Source: Afipia sp. GAS231 (GTDB lineage: Bacteria > Pseudomonadota > Alphaproteobacteria > Rhizobiales > Xanthobacteraceae). From it: a stretch of DNA of 64,000 nucleotides. A model generated the notes under the pieces. That model saw nothing but the letters and a program-made list of their open reading frames with translations, made no database searches and was not told the DNA's origin. The stretch lies in contig NZ_LT629703.1 of NCBI RefSeq assembly GCF_900103365.1, positions 992,001 to 1,056,000 of the forward strand. Reading direction: 5' to 3'. Shown one piece after another: positions 18,521 through 28,247 of the stretch (positions are counted from its first letter, which is position 1; the number at the start of each line of letters is the position of its first letter). Made by a program: the position numbers and the translations under genes.

Positions 18521-19744
18521 CTACTCCAACCTCTCCACATTCCGCAGCGTCGGAAACAGCTTCATCCACAACAGCGCAATGGCAATGGTGCCGACGCCGC
18601 CGAGCACGGCGGCCGGCACCGCGCCGAACAACGCGGCGGTGATGCCGCTCTCGAACTGGCCGAGCTGGTTGGAGGCGTTGATGAACAGGAAATTGACCGC
18701 GCCGACCCGGCCACGCATTTCGTCCGGCGTCGCGAGCTGCACCAGCGAAAAGCGAATGACCACGCTGATGGTGTCGGCCGCGCCGAGTATCGCCAGCGCC
18801 AGCACCGACAACCACATCCACTGCGACAGTGCGAACACCACGGTGGCTGCGCCGAACACGATCACGGCCTGGAACATCCGCATGCCGACGCGATGGTTGA
18901 TGGTGTGGTGCGCCAGGAAAGCCGTCATCAGCAATGCACCGACCGCAGGCGCGGCGCGCAAAATGCCGAGACCAAGCGGGCCGGTCTGCAGGATGTCGCG
19001 CGCATAGATCGGCAACAGCGCCGTAGCACCTCCGAGCAGCACGGCGAACAGATCGAGCGAGATCGTTCCCAGGATCGACGGATTGTTGCGGACGAAACGC
19101 ACCCCGGCAAACAGATCGTCCGGCGTCGCCGGGTCCCTGACAGCGGCCGCTTGCGACATCCGGACCATGCCGATGCAGGCCGCCGCAAAAAAGGCGAACG
19201 CGCCCATGAGCCCGTAGGCCGCACTGGGCGCGAAAGCATAGGCGAGCCCGCCAAGCGCCGGACCGGTGATGGTGGCAATCTGTGCCGCGCCGCTTGAGAT
19301 CGCAGTCGCCCGCTGCAGCGAGCCCTGCGGCGCGATCAGCGGCAGCAACGCCGCCAGCGCCGGGCTCTCAAAGGCGCCGACGATTCCGAGCACGAACGTC
19401 GCGATGAAAATCTGCGTCACCGTGAGCCAGCCGCCAAAGGCGCCAAAGGCGAGAAACAGCGCCGTCAATCCTTCGACGATCTCGCAGATCTGCACGACGC
19501 GTTTGCGTTCGTAGCGGTCCGCGGCGTGGCCGGCCACAAACAGCAGCAGCGCCGTCGGCAGAAACTGAACCAGCCCGATCATGCCGAGCTGCAGGGCGCT
19601 GCCGGTCAGGTCGTAGACCTGCCAGCCGATCGCGACCGCGCCGATCTGGGTGGCAAAGCGCGAAAAGCTGCGCGACAGCAGGAACAGCAGAAACGGCCTG
19701 TATTTCAGCAGGGCACCGGCGCCGACAGGTATAATGACAGACAT
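18521..19744 (-). CDS. MFS transporter (enterobactin-exporter-like group)
   Basis: The 407-residue inner-membrane protein shows about 12 hydrophobic segments, with the MFS motif A-like loop GHAADRYERKRVV near residue 65 and YDLTGSALQLGMIGLVQFLP preceding it. It resembles the EntS/DHA3 group of drug or siderophore exporters. Substrate is unknown. The frame continues upstream to 20107 but overlaps the divergent nucleoside transporter and encodes nothing membrane-like; MSVIIPVGAG at 19744 is the natural start. Confidence 0.85.
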   Translation of the reverse strand: MSVIIPVGAGALLKYRPFLLFLLSRSFSRFATQIGAVAIGWQVYDLTGSALQLGMIGLVQFLPTALLLFVAGHAADRYERKRVVQICEIVEGLTALFLAFGAFGGWLTVTQIFIATFVLGIVGAFESPALAALLPLIAPQGSLQRATAISSGAAQIATITGPALGGLAYAFAPSAAYGLMGAFAFFAAACIGMVRMSQAAAVRDPATPDDLFAGVRFVRNNPSILGTISLDLFAVLLGGATALLPIYARDILQTGPLGLGILRAAPAVGALLMTAFLAHHTINHRVGMRMFQAVIVFGAATVVFALSQWMWLSVLALAILGAADTISVVIRFSLVQLATPDEMRGRVGAVNFLFINASNQLGQFESGITAALFGAVPAAVLGGVGTIAIALLWMKLFPTLRNVERLE

Positions 19745-19910
19745 GGTGGGACGGGCTTCCTGCTCTTCCAATGTGAGCGCCGTTGCGGCTCTGCTTTCTG
19801 TTACGCCGTGGCCGACCCCTCCTCCCTTGTCAATGGCCGGCGCTGAATGGCTGCCCGGCATTGCACTTGCAAGCCCCACTGCCATAATCGCGCGAGGGGG
19901 TTTTCGGATC

Positions 19911-21164
19911 ATGCTGCAAGTGCAATCCGCGTTCGGCGTTCTGGCGTTGCTGGCGATCGCCTGGGTGCTCGGCGAAAACCGCCGCGCGGTCTCGTTGCGG
20001 CAGATGGCGATAGGTCTTGCCGTCACGGTCGCGACTGCGCTGGTGCTGATCAAGCTGCCCCCCGTGGCCAAAGCGTTCGGCGCCATCAACGATGCCGTCG
20101 GCACCATCGCGGCCGCATCCCGCGCGGGGACTTCTTTTGTATTCGGCTATCTCGGCGGCGGCGCGCTGCCGTTCGATCTCAAGGCGCCGGGCGCGGATTT
20201 TATCCTGGCGTTCCAGGCGCTGCCGATCATTCTGGTGATGAGCGTGCTGACGACGTTGCTGTTCTACTGGCGCGTGCTGCCGCCGGTCGTGCGCGGCATG
20301 GCCTGGCTGCTCGAACGTACGCTCGGCGTCGGTGGCGCGGTGGGGCTCTCCACCGCTGCCAACATTTTTCTCGGCATGGTCGAAGCGCCGCTGTTCATTC
20401 GCCCCTATCTCGCGAGCCTCACTCGCAGCGAATTGTTTCTGGTGATGACCGGCGGCATGGCCGGCATCGCCGGCACCGTGCTGGTGCTCTACGCCACCTT
20501 GCTGGCGCCTTTGATCCCGGATGCGGCGGCGCATTTCGTGATCGCGTCCGTGCTAGGCGCGCCGGCCGCGATCCTGATCAGCCTGATCATGGTGCCGGAG
20601 ACGTCCAACCAGCGCACCGGCGGCGCGATGGCGGATCCCGACCTGCACGCGTCGAGTACGATGGACGCGATCGTCAAGGGCACCACGAGCGGGCTCGAAC
20701 TGCTGCTCAACATCATCGCGATGCTGCTGGTGCTGGTGGCGCTGGTCTATCTCGCCAACGCTTTTCTTGGGCTGCTGCCCGAGATCGGCGGCGCCAAAAT
20801 CTCGCTGCAGCGGCTGCTCGGCTATCTGATGGCGCCGGTGTGCTGGCTGATGGGCCTGCCCTGGCCGCAGGCGATCACCGCGGGAAGCCTGATGGGCACC
20901 AAGACCGTGCTCAACGAATTGATCGCCTATGTCGATCTGTCGAAACTCGGGACCGACGCGCTCGATCCACGCTCGCGGCTGATCATGCTGTATGCGATGT
21001 GCGGCTTTGCCAATTTTGCCAGCCTCGGCATCATGATCGGCGGCCTCGGCACCATGGCGCCGGAGCGGCGCGAGGAAATCAACGCGCTCGGGTTGAAGTC
21101 GATCGTGTCGGGCACGCTGACGACGTGTTTGATGGGGGCGATCGTGGGGGTGATGACGCCCTAG
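19911..21164 (+). CDS. nupC: NupC-type concentrative nucleoside transporter
   Basis: The 417-residue membrane protein carries the CNT family layout: GenRRAVSLRQ after the first helix, a gate-loop region FVFGYLGGG near 85, FQALPIILVMSVLTTLLFY near 110, NIFLGMVEAPLFIRPYL near 160, and MGTKTVLNELIAY near 330. CNT proteins import nucleosides with a proton or sodium ion. The ATG at 19911 follows GAGGGGG by about ten bases. In-frame codons further upstream overlap the divergent MFS gene leader and are rejected. The MFS gene starts on the other strand 166 bases away, so they share a divergent promoter region. Confidence 0.88.
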   Translation: MLQVQSAFGVLALLAIAWVLGENRRAVSLRQMAIGLAVTVATALVLIKLPPVAKAFGAINDAVGTIAAASRAGTSFVFGYLGGGALPFDLKAPGADFILAFQALPIILVMSVLTTLLFYWRVLPPVVRGMAWLLERTLGVGGAVGLSTAANIFLGMVEAPLFIRPYLASLTRSELFLVMTGGMAGIAGTVLVLYATLLAPLIPDAAAHFVIASVLGAPAAILISLIMVPETSNQRTGGAMADPDLHASSTMDAIVKGTTSGLELLLNIIAMLLVLVALVYLANAFLGLLPEIGGAKISLQRLLGYLMAPVCWLMGLPWPQAITAGSLMGTKTVLNELIAYVDLSKLGTDALDPRSRLIMLYAMCGFANFASLGIMIGGLGTMAPERREEINALGLKSIVSGTLTTCLMGAIVGVMTP

Positions 21165-21169
21165 CCGCC

Positions 21170-21252
21170 GTCATTGCGAGGAGCGCAGCGACGAAGCAAT
21201 CCATAGCGCTGCAAGTGGAGGAATGGATTGCTTCGCTGCGCTCGCAATGACG
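21170..21252. repeat. Intergenic palindromic repeat, family A
   Basis: It has arms GTCATTGCGAGGAGCGCAGC and CTGCGCTCGCAATGACGG around AAGCAATCCAT / ATGGATTGCTT. It lies between convergent genes. Confidence 0.87.
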
Positions 21253-21270
21253 GCGAAGGACGCGCGCCAA

Positions 21271-21843
21271 TCAGCTCGACAACTCCACCGTCTTGAACTC
21301 CGCCGGCAAGATCACTTCCAAGAGTTCGACGTCGTCGGAATAATCCATGATCAGGTGCTTGATCCGCGGCGGCTGGGTCCAGGCGCTGCCTTGTTTCATC
21401 AGCGTCTCGCCCTGGCCTTCCATGTAGGTTTTCACCCAGCCCTTGAGCACGTAGACCATCTGGAATTCGACGTCGTGATAATGCAGTTTTGAAACTTCTG
21501 CCGGATTGCACGGGCCGATCAGCCGGATCACATGCGCCTGCGCCAGGCCGTGGCTCGCCTGGGATATGCCGAGGTCGCGGTACTGCGCGTAGGTGCGCAG
21601 GCCGTCGGCCTTGAAGTCTTCTTCGCGGTGATGGCTGATGGCGATGCGCTGCTTCGGCCGCGCTTTCGACTTGACCGCCTTGTTGGCCTCCTTGGCCGCT
21701 TTGGCTTTGACGGCCGATAGCCCCCTCGCCTTCGACTTCACGGTCTTGCGGGCCGAGGATTTGGCGGACGCCTTGTGGCCCGCCCATTTCTTTTTCACCG
21801 CAGTCTTTGCCGCGGCTCTGGATGCCGTCTTTTGCTTGGCCAT
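21271..21843 (-). CDS. Cupin-domain protein with a histone-H1-like Lys/Ala-rich N-terminal tail
   Basis: The 190-residue protein has two distinct parts. Roughly residues 1-65 are almost only Lys, Ala, Ser and Arg with repeated AVKSKA/AKAAK-type units, like bacterial histone H1-like tails. Residues 70-190 form a single cupin: LHYHDVEFQMVYVLKGWVK gives the first His-rich motif, EGQGETLMKQGSAW the turn, and IKHLIMDYSDDVELLEVILP the second. Cupins of this size bind metal or small ligands. The basic tail may bind nucleic acid or polyphosphate. The ATG at 21843 follows GGGGAGG; the open frame upstream is only translation of a repeat element. Confidence 0.8.
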   Translation of the reverse strand: MAKQKTASRAAAKTAVKKKWAGHKASAKSSARKTVKSKARGLSAVKAKAAKEANKAVKSKARPKQRIAISHHREEDFKADGLRTYAQYRDLGISQASHGLAQAHVIRLIGPCNPAEVSKLHYHDVEFQMVYVLKGWVKTYMEGQGETLMKQGSAWTQPPRIKHLIMDYSDDVELLEVILPAEFKTVELSS

Positions 21844-21895
21844 TGGTAGCCTCCCCGTTTGTTGGTCCGGAAAGGCTAGCACAAAAAATGGATTT

Positions 21896-21990
21896 CGTAG
21901 GGTGGCGAAGGTGCGCTTCGCACCGTGCCCACCATCTCTCATTCCTGTTGCTCTGCAGCGGTGGGCACGCTTCGCTTTGCCCACCCTACG
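21896..21990. repeat. Intergenic palindromic repeat, family D
   Basis: The arms CGTAGGGTGGCGAAGGTGCG and GCTTTGCCCACCCTACG flank GTGCCCACCATC / GGTGGGCACGC. It lies between two minus-strand genes. Confidence 0.87.
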
Positions 21991-22009
21991 AAGCTTCGGT
22001 CCAGCTAAT

Positions 22010-22297
22010 TCAATGCAGCCTGAACACGCCGTCGACGGCGCGAAGCTCGGCCGGCTTGATCAGCTTGGAATGCGCCACCGTCACCGAGAACAGCGGGCCT
22101 TCGAGCTTTTCCTCCCAAAAGGCGAGGAAATCCTTCAGCGCCGGAAATTTCGGAAACAGATCGTAGTTCTGCCAGACATAGGTCTGCAGCAATGAGGGAT
22201 GATCCGGCATCCGATACAGGATTTGCGCCGTCGTCAGCCCATAACCGAGAACCTGCTTCCGGAAATCGTCGGAAACAACCCCAACCCGCGAGACCAT
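22010..22297 (-). CDS. usg: Usg family protein
   Basis: The 95-residue protein matches the alphaproteobacterial Usg family, first named for a gene next to trp genes in Caulobacter. Conserved pieces are DDFRKQVLGYGLTTAQILYR, MPDHPSLLQTYVWQNYDLFP, FLAFWEEKLEGPL and SVTVAHSKLIKPAELR. Its role is unknown; the tryptophan link has never been explained, and no trp gene is nearby here. I start at MVSRVG (22297) because GGAGG lies five bases before it, inside the four-codon extension that begins at 22309. Confidence 0.88.
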   Translation of the reverse strand: MVSRVGVVSDDFRKQVLGYGLTTAQILYRMPDHPSLLQTYVWQNYDLFPKFPALKDFLAFWEEKLEGPLFSVTVAHSKLIKPAELRAVDGVFRLH

Positions 22298-22517
22298 GCC
22301 AACCTCCATTGTAGGAAGCGCATTTCACGTGGTGGCCGCACCGAGCCACCCCGGCGGAGATGCGCTCACATGAGAGAAATGTGACGCACGATACCCACCC
22401 ATCACAAGCCTAAATGTTTAACGATCTGTTGAAAAAGTTCGCGTTAGCAGCAGCTTACCGCACGTGCTAATACGGGGTCGGCCGCTTATTTTTGGCCGTT
22501 AACTCTGCTTAACGAAA

Positions 22518-22544
22518 TTGGCAGGCGTCACATTTGAGTGCCAA
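22518..22544 (+). promoter_or_regulatory. Imperfect CIRCE-like element upstream of groES
   Basis: TTGGCAGGC at 22518-22526, a spacer of exactly 9 bases, and GAGTGCCAA at 22536-22544. The right arm matches the CIRCE consensus GAGTGCTAA at 8 of 9 positions, the left arm at 6 of 9, and the arms pair at 7 of 9. It lies upstream of the predicted promoter, so it may be a second, weaker HrcA site or a relic. Confidence 0.4.
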
Positions 22545-22561
22545 TTTTTCTGCTAGAAGCC

Positions 22562-22590
22562 CTTGTTCCCCGCCCCAGACTGGCTTATGT
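22562..22590 (+). promoter_or_regulatory. RpoH (sigma-32)-type promoter of groESL
   Basis: CTTG at 22562-22565 and CTTATGT at 22584-22590 with an 18-base spacer fit the alphaproteobacterial RpoH pattern CTTG-N17/18-CyTATnT. Transcription would begin near 22597, just before the CIRCE element. This suggests heat induction through both RpoH and HrcA. Confidence 0.5.
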
Positions 22591-22604
22591 CCAGCGCAGC
22601 CGAG

Positions 22605-22631
22605 CTAGCACTCGCTAGCGCGGACTGCCAA
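22605..22631 (+). promoter_or_regulatory. CIRCE operator (HrcA binding site) of groESL
   Basis: CTAGCACTC at 22605-22613, a spacer of exactly 9 bases, and GACTGCCAA at 22623-22631. Against TTAGCACTC-N9-GAGTGCTAA the left arm matches 8 of 9 and the right arm 7 of 9. It lies 44 bases before groES, at the expected start of the transcript, where the HrcA repressor binds. Confidence 0.8.
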
Positions 22632-22675
22632 ATTTTAAAAATCTGACAACATCTTCAGAAACTTAGGAGGACTGC

Positions 22676-22993
22676 ATGAAATTCCGTCCGCTTCACGACC
22701 GCGTCGTGGTCAAGCGCATCGACGCCGAAGAGAAGACCGCTGGCGGCATCATCATTCCGGACAGTGCCAAGGAAAAGCCGTCGCAGGGCGAAATCACCGC
22801 CGTGGGCCCAGGTGGCCGTGACGAAGCTGGCAAGCTGATCCCGATCGACCTCAAGGTCGGCGACCGCGTCCTGTTCGGCAAGTGGTCGGGCACCGAGGTC
22901 AAGCTCGACGGCCAGGAGCTGCTGATCATGAAGGAAAGCGACATCATGGGCGTCCTCACCGACGTTCCCGCGACCAAGAAGAAGGCCGCCTAA
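22676..22993 (+). CDS. groS: Co-chaperonin GroES
   Basis: The 105-residue protein is a full-length Gro[22 protein letters not shown], then the mobile loop [18 protein letters not shown], then [15 protein letters not shown], and YGK-equivalent [19 protein letters not shown], ending [15 protein letters not shown]. It caps the GroEL ring during ATP-driven folding in the cytoplasm. AGGAGG at 22665-22670 gives strong initiation five bases before the ATG. It heads the groES-groEL operon under RpoH-type and CIRCE control. Bradyrhizobia carry several groESL copies; which paralogue this is cannot be decided from the window. Confidence 0.98.
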   Translation: MKFRPLHDRVVVKRIDAEEKTAGGIIIPDSAKEKPSQGEITAVGPGGRDEAGKLIPIDLKVGDRVLFGKWSGTEVKLDGQELLIMKESDIMGVLTDVPATKKKAA

Positions 22994-23010
22994 GCTTTAC
23001 GCCGCACACG

Positions 23011-24728
<1,718 letters not shown>

Positions 24729-24759
24729 GTCCAGCCACTCAGGCGATACCGAAAATGCG

Positions 24760-24789
24760 AAAACCCCGGCAGCGATGCCGGGGTTTTTG
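24760..24789 (+). terminator. Rho-independent terminator of groESL
   Basis: AAAACCCCGGC at 24760-24770 and GCCGGGGTTTTT at 24777-24788 form an 11-base stem around AGCGAT followed by T residues. Confidence 0.92.
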
Positions 24790-25125
24790 TTTGGGGAAGA
24801 CGACGACGGGGAATGGCCGCCATAACGCAGTGAACGCCGAAGTTTCATTTGCAACGCTACGCTGACGAAGAAGCTTGGTGCTCCTCGGGATATTCACTGT
24901 TATGCACAGGATCACCCCGTAAACATACGCAGGTTTGTATTGACAATCTCAAAAAAGATTGACGCGAGAGTCGCAAACCGAACCGACAGTCCCGTTTCCC
25001 TCGGCGCAAACTAGCGTCGGGGCTGATCAAAGCTCATCCAAAGCCGATCGAACACGGAGCGTGAGCTCTCGTGACGCCAGCGAGCGTTGCGGGGAATGCT
25101 TTCGCTTGAGAAAGGTAATGCGCCT
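24790..25125. other. Intergenic region between groEL and phasin gene
   Basis: About 330 bases without a convincing coding frame. It is less G+C-rich than its surroundings. TTGACA at 24940-24945 overlaps a small inverted repeat, CAATCT-CAAAAA-AGATTG at 24944-24961, a plausible promoter/operator pair for the downstream phasin gene. No clear -10 element stands out. Confidence 0.4.
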
Positions 25126-25605
25126 GTGAGTGAAAACGAAATGAAAGTCACGCCAAGCGGAACGAATGTTTTCGGGATGCCGCTGTTGGACCTCTCGAAG
25201 CTCGCCTCGTCCCTCGCCTTGACCCGGGTGATCGGCGAGCTCGCCGAGCAGGGCCACGCCCGCGCGCGGGAAGGCTGCGAGAAGATCAAGGCCGGGTCGC
25301 AGGAGATGGCGGAAGCGCTGCGCGAGACCTATTCGAGCAATGCCAGAAGCGCGACCGACTACGGGCTCAAGATGTTCGAAATCTCAAACGCCAATGCCGT
25401 ATCCGCGCTCGATTTCTGGGTCCACCTTTTCGGCAGCAAGTCAGCTACCGACGCCCTTGCCTTGTCGGCGGCGCAAGCGCGCAAGGCGTTCGAAACCGCA
25501 TCCAGCCAGAACAAGGAATTGTGGGCGCTTGCCCAGACGCTTGCGACGGAAACGGGTGAGCCGATCAGGAAGCATCTTACGAAGGTTCTCCACCAGGCCG
25601 GCTAA
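25126..25605 (+). CDS. Phasin family protein
   Basis: The 159-residue protein is almost all helix with a phasin-type pattern: LARTRVIGELAEQ-like start, KIKAGSQEMAEALRETYSS, GLKMFEISNANAVSALDFWV near 90, and AARKAFETASSQNKELWALA near 120. Phasins coat polyhydroxyalkanoate granules. The start is uncertain. TTG 25087, ATG 25096, GTG 25126 and ATG 25141 are all in frame. I choose GTG 25126, ten bases after AAAGG at 25111, because the residues before it look non-conserved. It is first of a run of small genes ending at the Crp/Fnr gene. Confidence 0.82.
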   Translation: MSENEMKVTPSGTNVFGMPLLDLSKLASSLALTRVIGELAEQGHARAREGCEKIKAGSQEMAEALRETYSSNARSATDYGLKMFEISNANAVSALDFWVHLFGSKSATDALALSAAQARKAFETASSQNKELWALAQTLATETGEPIRKHLTKVLHQAG

Positions 25606-25808
25606 AAGCGTGCTGTATTCATGTCCAGGACTGGTTTGAGGAGGGACCCGGCCGGTTGGAACAAGCCCAGGCGAGCATGCAGCCGCTACCGGCCAATGCT
25701 CGATCAAACAAGGTGCGCGATGCCCCCCAAGTGACCGCACCGACAAGAGGCGCACTCCAACCGGCCGGTGCTTTTCTGCGAGAGATACCAAACGCAATGG
25801 AGGGCGAA

Positions 25809-26021
25809 ATGGGTATGGTCATGGTCAAGTGTCCGCAAACCGGACACGCGATTCCCACCGGAATCAAGACTGATCGCGAGAGCTTTGGGCGCCGCGCGGT
25901 GTTTTTCTCGCGCACCCATTGCCCGATCTGTCGCACCGATCACGCGTGGTTTGCGCGGGAAGCCTGGGTCGACGAGCCGAGCATGCGGGTGCGGCGCCGC
26001 AGCGCGGGCTCCCCGGCGTAA
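25809..26021 (+). CDS. Small zinc-finger-like protein
   Basis: The 70-residue protein has two knuckle-like cysteine sites, VKCPQTGHAIPTG near residue 7 and THCPICRTDHAWF near 38, spaced as in small zinc-ribbon proteins that are frequent in Bradyrhizobium. The function is unknown; similar short proteins occur as many paralogues. The frame is open from 25656, but GGAGGG at 25799-25804 precedes the ATG at 25809 (and one at 25815), and similarity begins there. It lies between the phasin and another small gene. Confidence 0.7.
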   Translation: MGMVMVKCPQTGHAIPTGIKTDRESFGRRAVFFSRTHCPICRTDHAWFAREAWVDEPSMRVRRRSAGSPA

Positions 26022-26024
26022 TCG

Positions 26025-26038
26025 TCGACACAGATCAA
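26025..26038. promoter_or_regulatory. FixK/FNR-like box
   Basis: Read on the minus strand this is TTGATCTGTGTCGA, matching the bradyrhizobial FixK2 pattern TTGATCTGGGTCAA at 12 of 14 positions. It lies 26 bases before the 73-residue gene. The second half-site is imperfect (TCGA for TCAA). Confidence 0.3.
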
Positions 26039-26063
26039 GTGATCATCGCGATGGAGGGACACC

Positions 26064-26285
26064 ATGACGCGCATGCAAATCTCAGATGAAACGTCCACTT
26101 GGCTGCTGCAGGCCAAGGAATTTCTGGACGAAGCACGGCGGCTGAAGCCGGGCCCTGAGCGCAACGAGCTGCGCCAGACGGCGAAGGTGCTGCGCGAGAT
26201 TGCCAAACACGAGGGGGCATCCAGGCCAGCACTCGAACGTGATTGGCGGCAGAGAGCCCGATCGAGCGGCGGACCCGCTCTTTGA
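26064..26285 (+). CDS. Small helical protein of unknown function
   Basis: This 73-residue protein is not recognised. It starts MTRMQISDETSTWLLQAKEF, is rich in Glu, Arg and Ala, and should form two helices (LQAKEFLDEARRLK and RNELRQTAKVLREIAKHEG). The tail is basic. GGAGGG lies seven bases before the ATG, which supports real translation. It is preceded by a FixK-like box and followed by the convergent Crp/Fnr gene. Confidence 0.65.
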   Translation: MTRMQISDETSTWLLQAKEFLDEARRLKPGPERNELRQTAKVLREIAKHEGASRPALERDWRQRARSSGGPAL

Positions 26286-26369
26286 TGGGCTTTCCCGGAA
26301 CGCCGCAGCGGCAAGTCGCGACGTGGGAGCTTGAGACGTGGAAGGTCAAGCGGTCGCGCGGAAACGCGC

Positions 26370-27149
26370 TCACATTGCATCGCCCGGTTCAACTTCAGGG
26401 ATGCGCCCGTCTTCGCGCAGAACCGCCGCGCGAGATTGCACCGAAGTCGTCGAGAAAATCTCCTCGACTTCGAGACGCATGACGCTGTGGCATTCGCACG
26501 CTGCCGCCGCGAGCCGCGCTCGGTCGATCTCGATCAGGCCTCGTCGATCGGACCTGATCGCTCCGCGCGCGCGCAGATTGCGCATCAGGAGCGTTACCGT
26601 CGTGCGTCGCACACCGAGTATTTGCGACAGCGCCTGCTGGGTGAGCGGGAGCACATCATGGTCGACGCGGTCGCTAAGCTGGAGCAGCCAGCGAGCCATG
26701 CGAGCTTCGACCGGGTGCAGCGCATTACAGGCCGAACCGAGTTGGAACTGTATCAACATCGCCCTGATGTGGGTTTGGACCGCACTCCGGATCGCGGGAC
26801 TGCGGCTGAAGGCGGCGTGAAATCGCGATGCAGGAATCCGGACAGCTGTGCCCGCCGCACGAACGACCGCGGTAATGGCCGAAGGTGACGACCCGAGCAC
26901 CGAAAGCGTGCCAACTGCCCCCTCACGTCCAATTACGGCGGTGGCGACCGTGCGTCCGTCCGCCATGTCGATCATCAGCGAGATGGCGCCGCTGTGAGGG
27001 AAGAAGACGTACTCGATATCGTCACCCGCCCGCGAAAGGACCGCATCCTGATCGAGCGCGATCACCTCAAGCTCGGATCCCAGCAGATCGAGGTCCGATG
27101 CCGGCAATGCTGCAAGAAGGCGATTACCCGTTCCGCCGCGAGGTGTCAC
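26370..27149 (-). CDS. Crp/Fnr family transcriptional regulator
   Basis: The 259-residue protein has an N-terminal cyclic-nucleotide-binding-type beta barrel (LAALPASDLDLLGSELEVI, then YVFFPHSGAISLMIDMADG near 48) and a C-terminal winged helix with LTQQALSQILGVRRTTVTLL near 170. FNR-type N-terminal iron-sulfur cysteines are absent, and the residues that hold cAMP in Crp are not obvious, so the effector is unknown. Late cysteines occur in AAACECHSV. It converges on the phasin/small-protein genes and may regulate them. Confidence 0.87.
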   Translation of the reverse strand: MTPRGGTGNRLLAALPASDLDLLGSELEVIALDQDAVLSRAGDDIEYVFFPHSGAISLMIDMADGRTVATAVIGREGAVGTLSVLGSSPSAITAVVRAAGTAVRIPASRFHAAFSRSPAIRSAVQTHIRAMLIQFQLGSACNALHPVEARMARWLLQLSDRVDHDVLPLTQQALSQILGVRRTTVTLLMRNLRARGAIRSDRRGLIEIDRARLAAAACECHSVMRLEVEEIFSTTSVQSRAAVLREDGRIPEVEPGDAM

Positions 27150-27457
27150 TGCGGAGAACCCGCGGTGACGCGTCCACAGCGTTCTCCATTTGGAGTGTCG
27201 CGGAACAACCGCATTAACATAAATTTCAATCTACTTTCTCTACGCGCACTCACACAAATACGCTCTCGCTCTATCAACAAACAACAAACTCCCGGCAGCG
27301 AGGTAGATTCTCTGCTCGCACTCTCTGCCCGCAGAGTCATGAGAAATTAGATGCAAATGGGCCGCCAGACGCAACCGTAAAATACGCATGGGTAACACCG
27401 TAAGACTGCGGAAGATGCGGTTCCAATTCCGGCGCACGGCAAAGCTGCACTCGGCGT
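27150..27457. other. Intergenic region upstream of the Crp/Fnr gene
   Basis: About 300 bases with no credible gene. The part nearest the Crp/Fnr start is relatively A+T-rich (CATTAACATAAATTTC) and presumably holds that gene's promoter. The remainder looks like decayed sequence leading into the groEL-tail remnant. Confidence 0.4.
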
Positions 27458-27502
27458 GCAGGCGCCGGCGGCATGCCCCCCGGCGGCGGCATGGACTTCT
27501 AA
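27458..27502 (+). pseudogene. Remnant of a second groEL 3' end
   Basis: The sequence encodes [14 protein letters not shown] followed by the stop codon TAA. It then continues AAGTCCAGCCACCCAGGCGA, as at the end of the intact groEL (24675-24728 and beyond). One nine-base GGCATG-type unit is missing, in frame. Upstream of 27458 the similarity ends abruptly. The downstream terminator is copied as well, so this is a truncated duplicate, not chance. Confidence 0.85.
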
Positions 27503-27533
27503 GTCCAGCCACCCAGGCGATTGCAAGAATGCG

Positions 27534-27561
27534 AAACCCCGGCGGCGATGCCGGGGTTTTT
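27534..27561 (+). terminator. Duplicated groEL terminator
   Basis: AAACCCCGGC at 27534-27543 pairs with GCCGGGGTTT at 27550-27559, loop GGCGAT, followed by T residues. It is a near-copy of the terminator at 24760 and lies 15 bases from the end of the convergent acetyltransferase gene. Confidence 0.88.
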
Positions 27562-27575
27562 GTTTGGGAGAAGAA

Positions 27576-28127
27576 CTACGCCACCAGTGCGCGCCCGCCC
27601 TGCTGATACCGCTCCTTCGTGATCTCGAAAATGAAATACGGCCGCTCGCCCGACAACTCACGTGTGAACAGGCCGTCGCGCTTGATGCCGCCGATCTTGG
27701 TCATCGCGCCCTGCGAGCGCCAGTTTTGGTCGCCGACCCAGAACACGACGGTGTCGACGAACGTAAAGGCGTGGTCGAGCATCAGGCGTTTGACTTCGCG
27801 GTTGGCGCGGCCGCCCCAGTGGCTGCGGGCGAGAAAAGTCCAGCCGATCTCGATCTCACCCAACTCCGGCTCATAACCATAGTAGCGGCTCGAGCCGATC
27901 AGGCTGTCAGTCGCGCGGTCGACGAACACGAAACCCATTTTTGAGGTGACCGCGCCGTCGAAGAATTTTCGGAACCCCGCCTCGGTATGGCGATCGGGCA
28001 CCGGATGCACTTTCCAGATTTCCGGATCGGAGCCGGCTGCGAACAACTCGCTCCAGTCGTCCGCTCTGACGGGTCTGATGGTAATGGTGGGGCCGACCAG
28101 GGTCGGCTGAAAATCGGGCTGGGTCAT
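27576..28127 (-). CDS. GNAT family N-acetyltransferase (RimJ/RimL-like)
   Basis: The 183-residue protein follows the acetyltransferase pattern: TITIRPVRADDWSELFAAG near 14, FVFVDRATDSLIGSSRYYGY near 67, LGEIEIGWTFLARSHWGG near 88 (beta 4 and the acetyl-CoA pyrophosphate loop region) and NREVKRLMLDHAF near 108. RimJ/RimL-like enzymes acetylate protein N-termini, small molecules or antibiotics. The substrate is not known. It is monocistronic as far as can be seen. Confidence 0.86.
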   Translation of the reverse strand: MTQPDFQPTLVGPTITIRPVRADDWSELFAAGSDPEIWKVHPVPDRHTEAGFRKFFDGAVTSKMGFVFVDRATDSLIGSSRYYGYEPELGEIEIGWTFLARSHWGGRANREVKRLMLDHAFTFVDTVVFWVGDQNWRSQGAMTKIGGIKRDGLFTRELSGERPYFIFEITKERYQQGGRALVA

Positions 28128-28247
28128 GCACGAAACCTAGCGCGCGGGCTCGTCGCCGCCTAGTCTCGCGGCGTCTCCGGAAGCCAGGTGATTGCGCGGG
28201 ACGGTGAACGATGCAGGCTTCGGGTGAGCCGGGTCGACCTTGCCCGC

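Noticed and set aside
21844..21984. N-terminal extension of the cupin protein
   Set aside because: The residues (GKAKRAH and similar) come from translating a family D repeat; such strings recur wherever that repeat is in frame.
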